Of a stretch of DNA of 55,792 bases, positions 55,711-55,792 are shown piece after piece. The stretch comes from Scedosporium boydii (lineage: Eukaryota > Ascomycota > Sordariomycetes > Microascales > Microascaceae): NCBI GenBank assembly GCA_002221725.1, contig NJFT01000254.1, forward strand, positions 1 through 55,792. The letters are read 5' to 3'. A program made the translations under genes and the position numbers. Position 1 is the first letter of the stretch, and every line of letters begins with the position of its first letter. The notes below the pieces were generated by a model. It had not been told where the DNA came from. It worked only from the letters and a program-made list of their open reading frames with translations, and ran no database searches.

Positions 55711-55792
55711 TGTAATAGAATACCTAGAAGTGGCTGGTTCCGCCGCGATTGAGAGGATTCTTAAGTGAATGTAAGGGGCAGTCCCAGCCATG
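55711..55792 (+). repeat. 3' LTR of the miniature element, first 82 bp (cut by window end)
   Basis: Identical over all 82 bases to 55235-55316. Identity of the two LTRs points to recent insertion, and the absence of RIP is consistent with that. Confidence 0.72.

Larger units (their letters stand above)
55235..55792 (+). mobile_element. Miniature LTR retrotransposon (TRIM-like), self-primed, unmutated
   Basis: An 82-base sequence starting TGTAATAGAATACC occurs at 55235-55316 and again, identical, at 55711-55792 where the window ends. The first copy can be read as a 148-bp LTR with inverted ends TGTAA...TTACA (55235-55382). A 328-bp internal part without credible genes follows, ending in a polypurine tract (55698-55710) against the second copy. 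Expected full length is about 620 bp. Composition is normal and no RIP is visible, although the host DNA is saturated with it. Alternative: a tandem repeat of 476-bp period. Confidence 0.72.

Noticed and set aside
31141..55792. Repeated segments as a CRISPR-like array
   Set aside because: Repeats are LTRs of more than 140 bp bounded by TG...CA-type ends, with no short repeat-spacer pattern.

Overview
The window looks like a filamentous ascomycete chromosome, probably a Sordariomycete or relative. The evidence is a four-exon gene with short GT-AG introns, a LaeA-type methyltransferase, a Pezizomycotina-type Pro/Ser-rich protein of the kind databases often call 'vegetative cell wall protein gp1', and a block of retrotransposons saturated with C-to-T and G-to-A changes typical of repeat-induced point mutation (RIP). 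Placement below phylum is inference.

Positions 1 to about 30,290 have balanced base composition but few genes. I can support three: a SAM-dependent methyltransferase on the minus strand (354-1811), an intronless calcineurin-type metallophosphoesterase on the minus strand (11333-12286), and the gp1-like protein on the plus strand (23672-24925). Two weak candidate 3' exons lie on the minus strand near 2600-2730 and 17660-17870. The long spacers carry at least fourteen exact copies of the 9-mer TACTTCGTA (either orientation), some tightly clustered. No tRNA, rRNA or CRISPR array is supported. The genes do not form a visible cluster or pathway.

At about 30,290 composition changes abruptly, and from there to 55,234 the DNA is a nested stack of dead, RIP-mutated Ty3/Gypsy elements. 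From oldest to youngest as far as nesting shows: fragment E (30290-31140, minus, RT/RNase H of a different family); element A (LTR at 31141-31585, gag interrupted, pieces to 51552); element B (32305-40253, plus, complete, 435-bp LTRs, perfect TTATT target duplication in A's gag); element C (41280-48764, minus, two LTRs) at a site where A lacks about 1 kb; element D (51553 to at least 55234, minus) cutting A's integrase; a 445-bp solo LTR (32400-32844, ACTAG duplication) inside B's 5' LTR and hardly mutated; and a miniature LTR element (TRIM-like, 55235 to beyond the window) inside D with no sign of RIP.

Three points deserve attention. The miniature element has 148-bp LTRs, a polypurine tract and a 17-bp perfect complementarity between the LTR interior and the site just downstream of the LTR, as expected for self-primed reverse transcription. 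The large elements show a similar 12-bp self-priming signature. Elements B, C and D share an open frame on the strand opposite pol, between the chromodomain and the 3' LTR, whose divergence pattern resembles protein-level constraint.
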